From contig LUVW01000004.1 of the NCBI GenBank assembly GCA_001661515.1, forward strand, positions 742,845 to 806,844: 64,000 bases of DNA, written 5' to 3'. Position numbers and translations under genes: made by a program. Below the pieces are notes generated by a model. It saw nothing but the letters and a program-made list of their open reading frames with translations. It was not told where the DNA came from and searched no databases. Numbering within the stretch: position 1 is the stretch's first letter; each line of letters starts with the position of its first letter. Origin of the DNA: Capniomyces stellatus (taxonomy: Eukaryota; Kickxellomycota; Harpellomycetes; Harpellales; Legeriomycetaceae). Of this stretch, positions 1 through 10,475 are shown in pieces.

Positions 1-2
1 AT

Positions 3-878
3 TTAGAGAAAAAGGATAGTATAAAGAAAGTAGATGAGGTTAAAATGACAAACAACGAGAGAAGACTTAGTAACATAAAAGCTTTAAATGCAAACAAGAA
101 GAAAAAGAGCAAAAAAACATTCCATGGCACCAAAGAAATTGGCAGTGGTAAATCAAATCAAGAAAGTCAGGAGAGTCAGAAGAGTCAATACAGTCAGGAG
201 AGTCAAGATAGCCAGGATAGCCAAGATAGCCAGGATAGCCAAGGTATTCAAGATACTCAGGATAGTCAAGATGGTCGGAGTAGTCAGGAGAACAGGATCG
301 ATGCAAAAAACGAAGGCACCGAGTATGAGTTTGTTGAAAAATATAAAAAAAGGGAAAGTCTTAGTGGCATGTATGAGGAAAGAGGTATAGATAAGGAAGT
401 GAGTTCAATGGTGACCCCTAGGCTAGGAAATAGGGTCGAGTCTGCGCCAAACTCACCGATATTCACTAATGCTAAAAACAAATACGAAAGCGCTGTTCAA
501 GGCGATGGCACCCCAAAAGTGATAATCAACAATAACAGCGCAATCTCAGTGTCTGACTCAAGTTCATCATCTAGTTTAGACCTAAGCTCAAGTAATAGTT
601 CTAGCGAGGAGGATGAAAACGAGGGTGATGGCGAGAGCGAAAGCGGGGGTGAGGAGGATTATAACTGGTCCTATGATTGTGCAAATAAAGTGTTCAAGGC
701 TGTTTATACATACGTGCCTAAAGAAAGTGATGAGCTTTTATTGAAGCTAAGCGATGAAGTAAAAATAGTAAAGGTCTTTACAGATGGGTGGGCGTTAGCT
801 GAACATTTAAGGAGCGGGAAATCAGGCGTAGTGCCAATGGTTTGCCTAGAGATGTGTAAAGATATATCCAGTCAATAA
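3..878 (+). CDS. SH3-domain protein with SQ-repeat and Ser-rich linker (5' end probably outside window)
   Basis: The reading frame is already open at base 3 and has no stop before the first ATG at 45. The real start may therefore lie upstream, and the 277-aa version from ATG 45 is a minimum. From that ATG, residues 1-40 are Lys-rich and about 40-75 are a Ser-Gln repeat (SQES, SQDS units). Residues about 170-205 are a Ser then Asp/Glu-rich linker. The last 65 residues form an SH3 domain: AVYTY in the ALYDY position, an acidic DEL stretch, a Trp in DGWA and a closing GVVP. SH3 domains bind proline-rich partners, often in cortical actin or polarity complexes. No catalytic domain is visible and the family is not recognised. 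The SQ units could be kinase targets, which is inference. Confidence 0.65.
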   Translation, partial: LEKKDSIKKVDEVKMTNNERRLSNIKALNANKKKKSKKTFHGTKEIGSGKSNQESQESQKSQYSQESQDSQDSQDSQDSQGIQDTQDSQDGRSSQENRIDAKNEGTEYEFVEKYKKRESLSGMYEERGIDKEVSSMVTPRLGNRVESAPNSPIFTNAKNKYESAVQGDGTPKVIINNNSAISVSDSSSSSSLDLSSSNSSSEEDENEGDGESESGGEEDYNWSYDCANKVFKAVYTYVPKESDELLLKLSDEVKIVKVFTDGWALAEHLRSGKSGVVPMVCLEMCKDISSQ

Positions 879-1381
879 AGGCGGTGGTGGTAAATTATAG
901 TAACAATGTGCTTTATAATTTAATTTCTGAATACTTAGAGTAAAAGCTAAATGAAAAAAAAAAAATTTGATAAAATATACGTTTCAATAGTTTTATAGCG
1001 ACAATAATAATAGTAATAATAATGGTAGTTGTAATATATAAAAAATGCGGCAGATTAAACCAAAAAAAAAAAAAAAAAAAAAAAAACAAATAAGCCAAGT
1101 AAATAAATTAATACCAAATTTGAATCGGTAACATTGATAAGTGAATTAAATTGGATCAATATTTTTCACTAAAAGTTTTTCTTTTTATTCTATTTTTTTT
1201 ATTGAAATTTCATATTTTTAATTTGCTCTATTTTCTTTTAAAATTACAGAGTTAAAGCAAGTAATCAGCACTATCAACCCGGCTAGACTAATACTTTTTG
1301 GGTTTCTCGTCAACAGAAGGTTTATATTTGGATAATTGGTGTTGTTGTAGTGTTTCAAGTTCAATTCAGATAGGAATTAAG
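879..1381. other. Intergenic, AT-rich
   Basis: No coding potential is seen. The stretch holds an A(23)-like homopolymer near 1063-1086 and a T-rich block at 1175-1230. The second ORF stays open from a TTG at 1298, but in a nuclear gene the first usable ATG is 1382, so 1298-1381 is taken as leader. Confidence 0.5.
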
Positions 1382-4282
1382 ATGATTTGGAGGTTGGGGT
1401 TGAATTCAAAAGTGTTTAGAGGAACAAATCCAATAGCGAGTTCGGAATATGCAAAATATAGCAAGTGTGGGTATGTAAACAGGTTAAGGTATAGGGATAT
1501 CCACACCTTGGGTAAACTAGCGATAAAACAGAGTGAAAAAAAGCCAGCTTGTGTGATTGGCAATGGCATTTGCAGAGGATATGAATGCCAGAGACGTCTA
1601 ATGGGATTGGGAGTGAGGGGCAAGTATATATGCACAGAAAGCAGGAAGCCAGTGAAGCACGATTTAACGACGAAAGGGAAGCCGGGTGGCAAACCGATAC
1701 TGTTTGATATCGATGTCTATGACATATACTACGAGCCATGCGAGAAATTTTTTAAGTTTTGGATAGAGTATTTGAAATGCGAAGAAGAAAATAGTAAGAT
1801 TTTACAAACTCACAAAAGCGAAAACAAGTTTACAAAGACCGAATACCAAATGTTGAGAGAGTACTTTATGAAAGACAACGATGTGGACGGCAAGTTTTTG
1901 AAATATCTTAAAAAGGCAAATCAGAGGTCTATAGCAAAAATGAACACGGATATGGCAAGAACATCCAGAAATGCTGAAGGAGCTTTAGAGGGGAGATACA
2001 GTGGTGGGATGGCTAAGGCTTACTGCCTGCAGGAACTTAAAGTGGTGTTGGAGTTGTACATATTGATAGTTAAAGATAATAGAGAGTATATGGAGATGAT
2101 TGATAAGAAAGAATGGCTCAAGGCAGTTCTTGATATTGGCAAAATTCAAGGAAATGCAAAGATTTACAAAGATTATATTGATACAATGATTCATAATAAC
2201 AAAAAGATCCAAGATCCCAAACTGGCGAGTTATTTCATAAATATGTACAACAGTATCAAGCTTAAAATACGCGGACAGACATCAGAAGCAGGGTACAAAC
2301 ATGGAGTAAAAAGGAACGGGCTTCAAAAAATCAGCAAAGCAAAGAAAAAGGCCAACAAAATGGCGAAGGAGGAATTTGGAGGAATAGAGTGGGTCAGCAA
2401 CAATGATTTGTATAGACTGATTGTTGATGAAAAGGATTTGGTCAAGTCGTTAAAAGTAAAAGAGTATTCAGATATGCTGTCCACGTTTATAGTTAATATG
2501 CGAGACAATGACAAGTTGGAGAAGGTGAGCGAATTACTGAAAAGGGGGATGTATATGGAGGATACCGAATACAAAAGCAAAGAGGCGATAAAAGACTTTG
2601 TAGGAATGTTGATATACAAAAGCAACGAGTTGTCCAAGCAAAAGAAGATGGAGTATCTAGTGAAGTATTGGTACCTGTTGATTAGAGAGGTTGTGGGAAT
2701 AGAGGTGATATACTTGATTAAAACCAACAGACTGAATAGAGAAGGCGGAACTGATTTGAACCAGTACAATAAATATTTGTCGTTTTCAATGTACATGTGC
2801 ACAAACGAGTTCTACAATAGGCAGAAAGCAGACTTGATGGAGATGATGATGAGGAATATAATCAGAAACAAAGAGTGGAATATGGCGGCGTTTTACTTTT
2901 CAAAGCTAATGCCGCAGTTAAGCTATAAGATGTGCGAGATGGCATTGAGTATGCTGGCCACAGAGCTGGTAAAGTCTGGCGATATTGATAGGCAGGTGAG
3001 CCAGTTTTTGGAGAATTTCCAGCAATTTAAGACATTCAGAGAGAGCCAAAGAAAGCACCAGATTGGCGGCGAAGAGAGCAGCACGCAGCAGTACAACAAC
3101 ACTGGGTTCCAGCTGGACCACTCGAGTTTGGACTCTTATAGGGGGTTAACAACAGTTGTTTCGCTGTTTTCCAAAATCAAAGGACTAAACTACATGAAGC
3201 AGGTATTTAGCACAGTAACAGAATACTGCCTATTAAACTGTGCTGATGTGATTTCCAAGATGGTGTTTGAGATGGTGAAGCAGATAAGAAAAACCAAAAA
3301 CAGCACAAGAATGCTGGACTTGCAGGCTGTTTCGTTTATGCTGGACCAGCTAGAGACCAAAATAGGCCCTGAACTGAGGTCGGACACGTATGTGGTGTTT
3401 TTCACGCTGCTGCTAAGAGAAGTAAGGATCAGGCGGGACGAAAACATTTTGTTGCTAGAGTTTGAAAGACGCAAACGGCCCATTCCAATTCTGCTGAAAA
3501 GCAAGTTCTTTTTGATGCTGGAGTCCAGAAACGAGCACTTGAATGGGTTCAATTATTGTCTGTCGGTTGTCAATTTGATGAAAGCAGAGGACTTTGATGG
3601 CATTTTCATTTCGAATGGATTTTCAACCAATCAAAACTACAGCTATAGCGACAACAGCAACAAATCGGTCAAAGAAATAAACGCATTCACAGCAATCTTT
3701 GACTACTTTGGTCGCTTGCACAGAATCGATATATTACTATACTTGTTCAAATACCTTGTCATTTACTCTCTGAACTCGGGAAGCCTGGTTAACCCGTACC
3801 TGTTCAAGGCATTCTGTGCTATTTTCTTTGACAGCATACCAAAAAACATGCATATCACGCCCCCAGAGATCTCTGCCATCTACAACACATTCAACAACAT
3901 CTCAGTGTACCTGAACAGCCAGCTCGCCCTACTTCAGCATAATTCTATTATGGATCCAATAAATTTTGACCTGAACTTTAATGCGATCAATGCCTACATC
4001 CAAGCGCTATCAAACAGCTCCTGCTTATTCTATGCTGTAAACGAATCTCTCTTCAATTTACCAATGAATACAAACTTCAAGCCAGATATCTCCACCTTTG
4101 TCGCACTAACCAGACCAATATCCGAGAGCATAGAAAGCTACAACGATATACATCATGTACTGCTGAAATTTGTTGTAACCCACTTTTATAAACGCAAACT
4201 TGTTGATTTTTCAATGTCTTTCAGCAACGTCAAGCTTCATCCTCATGTTGTCAGGCTGATTGATCAAATGACTTTTCCGTAG
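1382..4282 (+). CDS. Large alpha-helical protein, probably mitochondrial (PPR-like?)
   Basis: Single-exon frame of 966 aa from ATG 1382; the frame opens earlier but only with a non-ATG codon. The first 50 residues are rich in Arg, Lys, Ser and Tyr with almost no acids, as in a mitochondrial targeting sequence. The rest reads as long runs of amphipathic helices, for example residues about 560-620 and 770-900, without obvious catalytic motifs. This resembles degenerate fungal pentatricopeptide or mitochondrial RNA/translation factors, but I see no clean 35-residue repeat, so the family is an inference. Base use changes along the gene: the 5' two thirds are A/G-rich on the coding strand and the last 800 nt are C-rich. 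Confidence 0.6.
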   Translation: MIWRLGLNSKVFRGTNPIASSEYAKYSKCGYVNRLRYRDIHTLGKLAIKQSEKKPACVIGNGICRGYECQRRLMGLGVRGKYICTESRKPVKHDLTTKGKPGGKPILFDIDVYDIYYEPCEKFFKFWIEYLKCEEENSKILQTHKSENKFTKTEYQMLREYFMKDNDVDGKFLKYLKKANQRSIAKMNTDMARTSRNAEGALEGRYSGGMAKAYCLQELKVVLELYILIVKDNREYMEMIDKKEWLKAVLDIGKIQGNAKIYKDYIDTMIHNNKKIQDPKLASYFINMYNSIKLKIRGQTSEAGYKHGVKRNGLQKISKAKKKANKMAKEEFGGIEWVSNNDLYRLIVDEKDLVKSLKVKEYSDMLSTFIVNMRDNDKLEKVSELLKRGMYMEDTEYKSKEAIKDFVGMLIYKSNELSKQKKMEYLVKYWYLLIREVVGIEVIYLIKTNRLNREGGTDLNQYNKYLSFSMYMCTNEFYNRQKADLMEMMMRNIIRNKEWNMAAFYFSKLMPQLSYKMCEMALSMLATELVKSGDIDRQVSQFLENFQQFKTFRESQRKHQIGGEESSTQQYNNTGFQLDHSSLDSYRGLTTVVSLFSKIKGLNYMKQVFSTVTEYCLLNCADVISKMVFEMVKQIRKTKNSTRMLDLQAVSFMLDQLETKIGPELRSDTYVVFFTLLLREVRIRRDENILLLEFERRKRPIPILLKSKFFLMLESRNEHLNGFNYCLSVVNLMKAEDFDGIFISNGFSTNQNYSYSDNSNKSVKEINAFTAIFDYFGRLHRIDILLYLFKYLVIYSLNSGSLVNPYLFKAFCAIFFDSIPKNMHITPPEISAIYNTFNNISVYLNSQLALLQHNSIMDPINFDLNFNAINAYIQALSNSSCLFYAVNESLFNLPMNTNFKPDISTFVALTRPISESIESYNDIHHVLLKFVVTHFYKRKLVDFSMSFSNVKLHPHVVRLIDQMTFP

Positions 4283-4811
4283 AGCTCTGCTTCGTTACGT
4301 TTTTTGTCAACAAAAATCCTACCAGAAATCTCGCACACTCACATTCACACTCACACTCATATATATATATATTTAGTAGATTTTTGTTTTGACACATAGT
4401 ACACTCCTTTTGTGTAGTTGGCATAGTTCAAGGATTGCGCCAATATATAGACACTGTTGTTATGGTATTAAACGGTCCAAAGAAAATGAGCCGTTTTAAC
4501 CAATACTGTAGTTTTATTGGCTAAATATGTTTATCAAACCATCTCTTCCAAATCAAGCTTTTATAATTTACACCCTTGTTGTTTTTCATTCCGTTTTATT
4601 CAATGTAGTTGTATATTTTTTAAACGAGTTTAATCACAAACATTCGTATTCTGTTGCTTTTTTATAATTTTTTTTAAAAAGTGCACAAAAGGACAAAGTT
4701 CAACAATAGCAGTCTTAGACCAGCTTTACTTTTGTCAATCCAGTTTTGTGGATATGGCTGATTATGACATTTTAAACGCTCGGATAATCGAAACAACCCA
4801 ACGAAACACCA
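4283..4811. other. Intergenic with CA/TA microsatellite
   Basis: Holds a CACACT/CATTCACACT run merging into a TA run near 4335-4373, then AT-rich sequence. An ATG at 4754 starts a short frame that stops at once. The downstream gene is better started at 4812. Confidence 0.5.
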
Positions 4812-7563
4812 ATGAGCAGCTCAGTAGTATACGAAGACAGCCCTCTTAACGAGTATCTAAACGGTAAATAGATTTAAAGCCAAGTGAGACCCTTTTTCTT
4901 TTGTAAATATACCCTTTTCGCAGCGTTTAACTTTTTGAATACATTAAAAAAATACGCCTTATTACTTCAATAAAAAAAATTATTCCTTAGATTTAGGGAG
5001 CGAGAATGTAGAGTATAATGTTTACTGCAATAAACCGTGCCTTGAAGAAGAAGCAAATCCGGGGTTGAGATCAAGACTCAAAATGTATGCTTTCCAAGTT
5101 AAAGGGCTCGTCAAGGTACTGTTTGCGACTTAAATGCGTTGTTATACCAACAGAGCTACTAGTAGCGAGTATAAAAATAGGTGTTTAAACTGAGGTATTT
5201 TGGTTTAATGTTTGCAGAGAATAGGGTTAACCCTGGATAGCAGCGTACTTGCAAAAAAACGATTCGAATACCGAAAAAAGGCTGTTGCATCGGTTTTAAG
5301 CAAACTGAAAGCGGGGCTAGGCTCAAAGGAAGAGTCAGAGCAACTTCACTTTGCCAAACCGTTGGAGGTTTTGGACTATAAAGAGATTTACTTGGCTGCT
5401 GGAGCAGTGGTAGTTACTTCCGGGATATATAGGCTATTGCGTGGGCTTGGTGGAGAGAGTATATACAGCGGGTATATGATTGGCTGCACAGTCCTGGTAG
5501 CACTGGTATTTATTGGGATGTACATTTACTACAAAGTAAGCAATACGTATATACTGGGTTGATGGATGCAAAGAGTGTGTAGACCAAGATTATCCAGCGT
5601 TAAAATAGCACTGTTTGGCGATTCCACTAAGCGACACTTATTTTAAATGTGATTTAAAAGGTCTATTACGAAACTGTGGCCAGCACAAAGAAACTGCTGG
5701 GTGCAGTTGGAGGTTTGGAAAGGTCGTCAAGCAATGCGTCAAAAATAATAGGAAAGTCTCTGCGGATGATTCAAGAGGTTGAGCTAGTATCACGGGGATA
5801 CAGAGTAGCAAACCAAACGGCCCCGATTTCGCGGATAGAAAAAAACGGATTTTTCAACAGAGAGGCAAAATTGTTGAGGTTGAAGGAGCCGCGAAGGGAA
5901 ATATCCAAGGTCTTGTTTGAAATATCCGTAGGTATGTCGAGGCTTTTCAAGCATATTTTGATGCATAACAAAGACGAAATGATGTGTTTTTACCAGAAAG
6001 GAGAAGATATTATTAGTAGCCTGTGGGCAGCAGACAGCAAGCCGACCAGCGATGGTGGAGAAAGCGGGGGACTGGCTTTAATGGATCTGAAAATCAAATT
6101 TTCTTTTTTTGCTGAGCTAAGCCAGTTGGTACTGGAGTCACTTGGCGAGACTTTGATCCGTGATCGTAAGATGTTGGGGTTAAGCAACTTGGAACTTGAG
6201 AATCTGTCCGAGTCGATACTGGACTTGAGTAGCAAAATGGACTCGCAGTGTTGGGCGATCGAGACTCGGTACAAAAAATGCAAGTGCCTGATTTATTTTC
6301 ATTTTTATGATTATTATTGTCATTATTTTTATTGTTATTATTTGGTGGACAAAAATTAGACAAATATTTAAATGTGCATTTGGACCATTGACTGCCAATG
6401 GTAGAATTATGCACAACATATATTTAAATAAATAAATCTGGGAAATCTCTATTGTATTGGTGTTGGTTGATTTTCTATAGACATCAAAGAAGGCTTAGGC
6501 TCAAAAACAGTTGTCAAACCACAACATGTCAAAGAAAGCAAGGAGTCTGCCACACTGTCACAGATGTTTCAAGTTGTATCGACACTGCACTCCAAGCTGG
6601 CGATTTTTCGAGAAGATTTGGCACACATTGAACAAAAGGAGTGTGCTACCGGATCTTCAGAGACAAAAGGTCAGTTTAGGTGTCAACAAATATACCAAGA
6701 GTTGATTCGGGTGTGAGTGTGAAGGTGTAAATGAATGGCATTCTATAAACGATTTACTCGAGCATTTCAATCTAGGAAATTAAACCTAAAACCAAGTAAA
6801 TATTAACGTAGATGACAGCGAGGTTGTCAAGAATAAATACCGCTCATTAAAGGAGGAAATTGAAATTTTAACGCAGTTGTATAATCAGAATATTCCTGCT
6901 TTTGACAAACAACAAGACTCGGCTTTGGGCCAGCAGCATGCAGGCTGTGCTCCAACTGGCACTGACACCGAAAATACTAGCGCCAATTCCAGCAAAGCAA
7001 ATGCCAATGGCCGCGGCCTATCAGACAGCGCGCGGTATTTGGACTACAGTGAGTACGAGGAAAACATGTACTATGCAGACTGTTCAGTCGATTACTCAAA
7101 TTTAAATGTCGCACAGCAGGTTTACGAGTCGATAGGCGCAAAATTGTTGGAGAGGCCCAGATCGGTTAGCAAATTATTCCTTCATTCCTTCATTACTTGA
7201 TTTTTGATTTTACTGGTGGATTGGTCGGCGTTTGGTTTTAACTATTCAGCTAATTATATTCTGGCTTTATCTATGGATAACTAGACTTTAAGCAGACAAG
7301 AACGAATCAGCCTGTCAATACAGAAGCGAGATACTCAAGTAAGTAGAAACACCATATCGTGCTTTGTTTACGCCACGTAGCACTCCTTTTGCTGTGACAT
7401 CCAGTACTCCTCGTCAAATCTTGATGTGTTTTACCCGAGTAAACGAATGCATTCCTTACTGTGCTTTTAGAAAATCGAAAAGGAGAAATCTCTGGAAATC
7501 TCAAGCTTCATCAACGAACTCAAAAGTGTTCTGGTGAAAAACAATTCTCTCAGAAACGATTAA
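4812..7563 (+). CDS. Vezatin/Inp2-like myosin-binding membrane protein, 8 exons
   Basis: Exons joined by phase: 4812-4863, 4991-5115, 5218-5535, 5661-about 6165 or 6228, 6481-6669, 6812-7164, 7285-7338, 7471-7563. The protein is about 560-585 aa. Order: a short cytosolic N-terminus, two adjacent membrane segments (EIYLAAGAVV... and CTVLVALVFI...), then a soluble region. That region opens with SLRMIQEVELVSRGYRV, the hallmark of vezatin and the myosin-binding region of the peroxisomal receptor Inp2. The C-terminus has the TLSRQERI and KSLEISSFINELK pattern of the family. In yeasts this family links a membrane (peroxisome) to myosin V. The end of exon 4 is uncertain: the next exon needs a phase-1 donor, and candidates are GTAAGA at 6166 and GTAGCA at 6229. 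All other junctions agree in phase. Confidence 0.6.
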
Positions 7564-7799
7564 CTAGACTACTGTTTTTATCACTACTTTTTCAATTCGA
7601 TCTTTATTCATGCTGCTAAATAAAATGTAAATTACAAAACACTCTAGTTATTAAAAAGTTTGCTCATCTATGTTCTTTGTTAAACCAAGAATGAAAAAAA
7701 AAGGGAGTCCTTTGAAAAGCCCATTTCAGTAAAGTCGGGGTTGGTTGAAGTCAAACCATTTTGCTCTTTTGATTTTGTTTTGATCAAAGATATGTCTTC

Positions 7800-9018
7800 T
7801 TATTCAATAGAAACCAACTCAATTTCAAAGTTCAATGGTGTGTTTGGTGGGATTTTCCCAGCTGGGTTTCCCTTCTTTCCATAAGCCCAGTCAGCCTCAA
7901 TGTTCAACATTGCCTTTTCACCTTTAACCATCGCCATTATAGCCTCATCCCATCCACGGATTACTTTTCCAGTACCAACTACTCAAGCCACAGTTAAAAG
8001 GAAGAAGAAAAAAAACAACATATTAATCCGCATCACCCAATATATAAAACATCAACGAACCGCCAAAATTAATTGATAACAAAGTTATCCAACAACTCTG
8101 AATTACAACTACGAGTCACTGAATGCTAATTGGAATCGCTCGTTGAAACTGAAAGTTGAAAAATACCAGTTGTAAATACGACTTGTTACCTTTAAATCTA
8201 AGCGGTGGGTTTTTCCCCTTGAGCTTGATGTTTGTGTCAAATTCTTCCCCATCGTCAAATGTCCCTCTGTAGAACACAGACACCAAATCCCCCTTCCTTG
8301 GGTGGTAGTTTCCTTCTCCCTTCTTCAAAATTCGCTTCTTATACTTTGGCGGCTCAGTTGGAGTGTCCTCGATTTTTACTGCTGCCAGCGCACTTTCAAC
8401 TGAAGCGACCTCCTCTTTAGCCTTCTTGGCCTGGCTGGCATCCTCTTCTCCCTCCTCCCTATACATTTCAACCAATTCTTCTAGTTAATTTCAGTCATTT
8501 TACACCATCTAATCTCTACTATCTGCGCCATTAAAAGGTTGTGCTTTTTTACATTTTACATTTTACATTTTAGTTTTAGTTTTTTTAAAAAAAAACTTCT
8601 TTACCTGAATTGCTTTGTTTCAAACAACTTTCTGTAAGCTGCAATAAGCACAGGCCTCTTTGCAGTTTTCACTACATTAGCTATCTTTCCATTCAACTTG
8701 TTTTCTACAAGAAACTATGTTTTTTAATTACATTTTTAGAACAAACCACCCCAACTACGATGTTCACTTTCGCTAAATAGCGACTGCAATAAAAAACAAA
8801 TTTATCCCCTCCCAATACATTTATTTAATATTACAACACGATAACACTGCCACTCGTACATATTTGTATACTATTTTTATAGCTGTACTAACTGTAACTT
8901 GTCTATCCTAATTTACCTGATTGCTTGAATTTGCGTGTAAAAACTCGACCAGGTCTTTCTTTGATATCGAATCTGAGCTCAATTGCTCCTCAGTCCATAC
9001 ATTTTCTACTTGTGGCAT
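7800..9018 (-). CDS. FKBP3: FKBP25-type peptidyl-prolyl cis-trans isomerase, 4 exons
   Basis: Exons on the minus strand: 9018-8917, 8714-8605, 8458-8190, 7978-7800, giving about 219 aa; human FKBP25 has 224. The first two exons encode the N-terminal helical nucleic-acid-binding (BTHB-like) domain: WTEEQLSSDSISKKDLVEFL, then IANVVKTAKRP and LFETKQF. An acidic/Lys linker follows. The C-terminal FKBP fold is seen in KKGEGNYHPRKGD, VFYRGTFDDGEEFDTN, KVIRGWDEAI and AYGKKG...IPPN. This group isomerises X-Pro bonds and acts in the nucleus with nucleolar and chromatin proteins. The third acceptor is TATAG at 8459; using the more upstream CTAG breaks the frame. Confidence 0.88.
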
Positions 9019-10070
9019 ACTGTTTCTATTACTGTCTGTTTTTTTGTTAACTTTATATTGCGTTGTTTTTAATTACACTTTAAAAAATGTAACAAGTAAA
9101 AGCAAAGTTAAATAAACAAATCTGATTTTGATTATTCAAAACAACTGTCTGTTTTTTCTTGGGTTTAAACTTGATTTTCGGTTTGGTTTTGGTTTTTGAT
9201 GTTCTTATTTTCTAGTGAAAATATTTTAACTAATTTCAACACTAAAAAAGAAAATATTTTAACTAATTTCAATATTAAAAAAGAAAATATTTTAATTAAA
9301 AAAAGCTTTAAACCAATCCTATTCAATGTTGCCGGAACAAAATAGCACACTGCAGCCCAATTATTTATCAAATCCACAGAAATCGATTGCTATAATACTA
9401 TTGGCCACCAACAAAACATTTAGTCCTGTTAGCTTGTCTCCAGGAAGTATTTGTTTTTATCATCAAACTGCAATACAAACGGTCTGAATTATATACCTTG
9501 ATCTCGGAACAACTCGGATCTATATAGGTGGGAAACTCGGGTTAATCCGGCAACATATGTTTATATTTGTTTTTTTAAAAAAATTAAACAATAACAATAT
9601 CGAGATAAGAGTTCGTTAAACACATGAACCGTGCATGCATATCACGTCCAGAGCACTGAGAGATGTAGATTGGAGATTGAGTATTGGATACTGGAGGACT
9701 ATAAAATAGTATCGCCTGATCAGAGCTTGCCTTATCGCTGCATACATTTAAATTGATGACCAATGTTGACAAGTTTACACCAAGAAGAGTGTATTCCAAA
9801 AAAAAAAAAAAACCAGAACATCGTTTAGTTTAAAGGTAACAACTACAAAAAATACTTTGAAATGTAAACATAAACATGGAAACACAACCGAACAAAGCGA
9901 TGGGTACAAAATGTATAAAATGACGAGGTTCGGTCATGTAAACACAAAAGATTGAACAATTTCGTCCAAGGTTTCAGATATTTTAAAACACAATTTAACA
10001 CTCGAGAATTATCATTTCTTAACATCAATAATAATAATAAGATTTTAAAGAATTATTACGCTCAGACATC
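9019..10070. other. Intergenic, about 1 kb, with a 33-nt tandem repeat
   Basis: No convincing gene. The stretch holds the tandem repeat listed separately at 9217-9305, a poly-A run near 9799-9813 and scattered AT-rich sequence. It lies between the FKBP25-type gene on the minus strand and a secreted-protein gene on the plus strand, so it should carry both promoters. Confidence 0.5.
9217..9305. repeat. 33-nt tandem repeat, about 2.6 copies
   Basis: Unit GAAAATATTTTAACTAATTT plus 13 more bases. Copies start at 9217, 9250 and 9283; the first two differ at two positions and the third is truncated. The unit length is a multiple of three and the minus strand is open across it, but the resulting peptide has no independent support. 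Confidence 0.8.
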
Positions 10071-10475
10071 ATGGCAAACGTTGTAAACGCTTTAAAATGC
10101 ATCAAAATCAAGCGTATAGTCGCAGTTCTATTGGTTCTGTTTATTAGCCAATCTTTTGCCAAGTTGAGCCACAATGGCGGTGACACTGAAATAAAACCTG
10201 CAAAGTTGGAAGTAAGATCAGGTAAAAGTGCTGGCGGCAGTGGCAGTAGAAGTAGTGGTGGCAGTAGCGGTAACAGTGGCAGTAGTGGTAGCGGTGGCAA
10301 TGGTAGTAGCAACCAACACCAACAACAATACCAAAATCAAAACCAGGTAGACCAAATGCAGCAGCAGAGACAGCAAGAAGAAAGGGCTAGACACCAAGAA
10401 AGACAGAACCAACAAAGACACCAGGCACAGAATAATAATAGAGATTATGGAAGCAGCACAAACAGAAGAGGGTAA
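10071..10475 (+). CDS. Small secreted Gly/Ser- and Gln-rich protein
   Basis: 134 aa from ATG 10071. Residues about 14-30 (IKRIVAVLLVLFISQSFA) form a signal peptide with a plausible cleavage after SFA. Then follow a Gly/Ser block (residues about 55-80, repeated GGS/SGS units) and a Gln/Asn/Arg-rich C-terminus of about 55 residues. No cysteines follow the signal and no known domain is seen. It could be a structural wall, coat or adhesive protein, which is inference from composition only. It is the first of several secreted low-complexity proteins in the 10-25 kb stretch. Confidence 0.6.
   Translation: MANVVNALKCIKIKRIVAVLLVLFISQSFAKLSHNGGDTEIKPAKLEVRSGKSAGGSGSRSSGGSSGNSGSSGSGGNGSSNQHQQQYQNQNQVDQMQQQRQQEERARHQERQNQQRHQAQNNNRDYGSSTNRRG

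Noticed and set aside
8459..8480. Possible frameshift between exons 2 and 3 of the FKBP25-type gene
   Set aside because: The first CTAG acceptor gives a phase clash, but the TATAG 22 nt further restores phase and family length, so the gene is intact.
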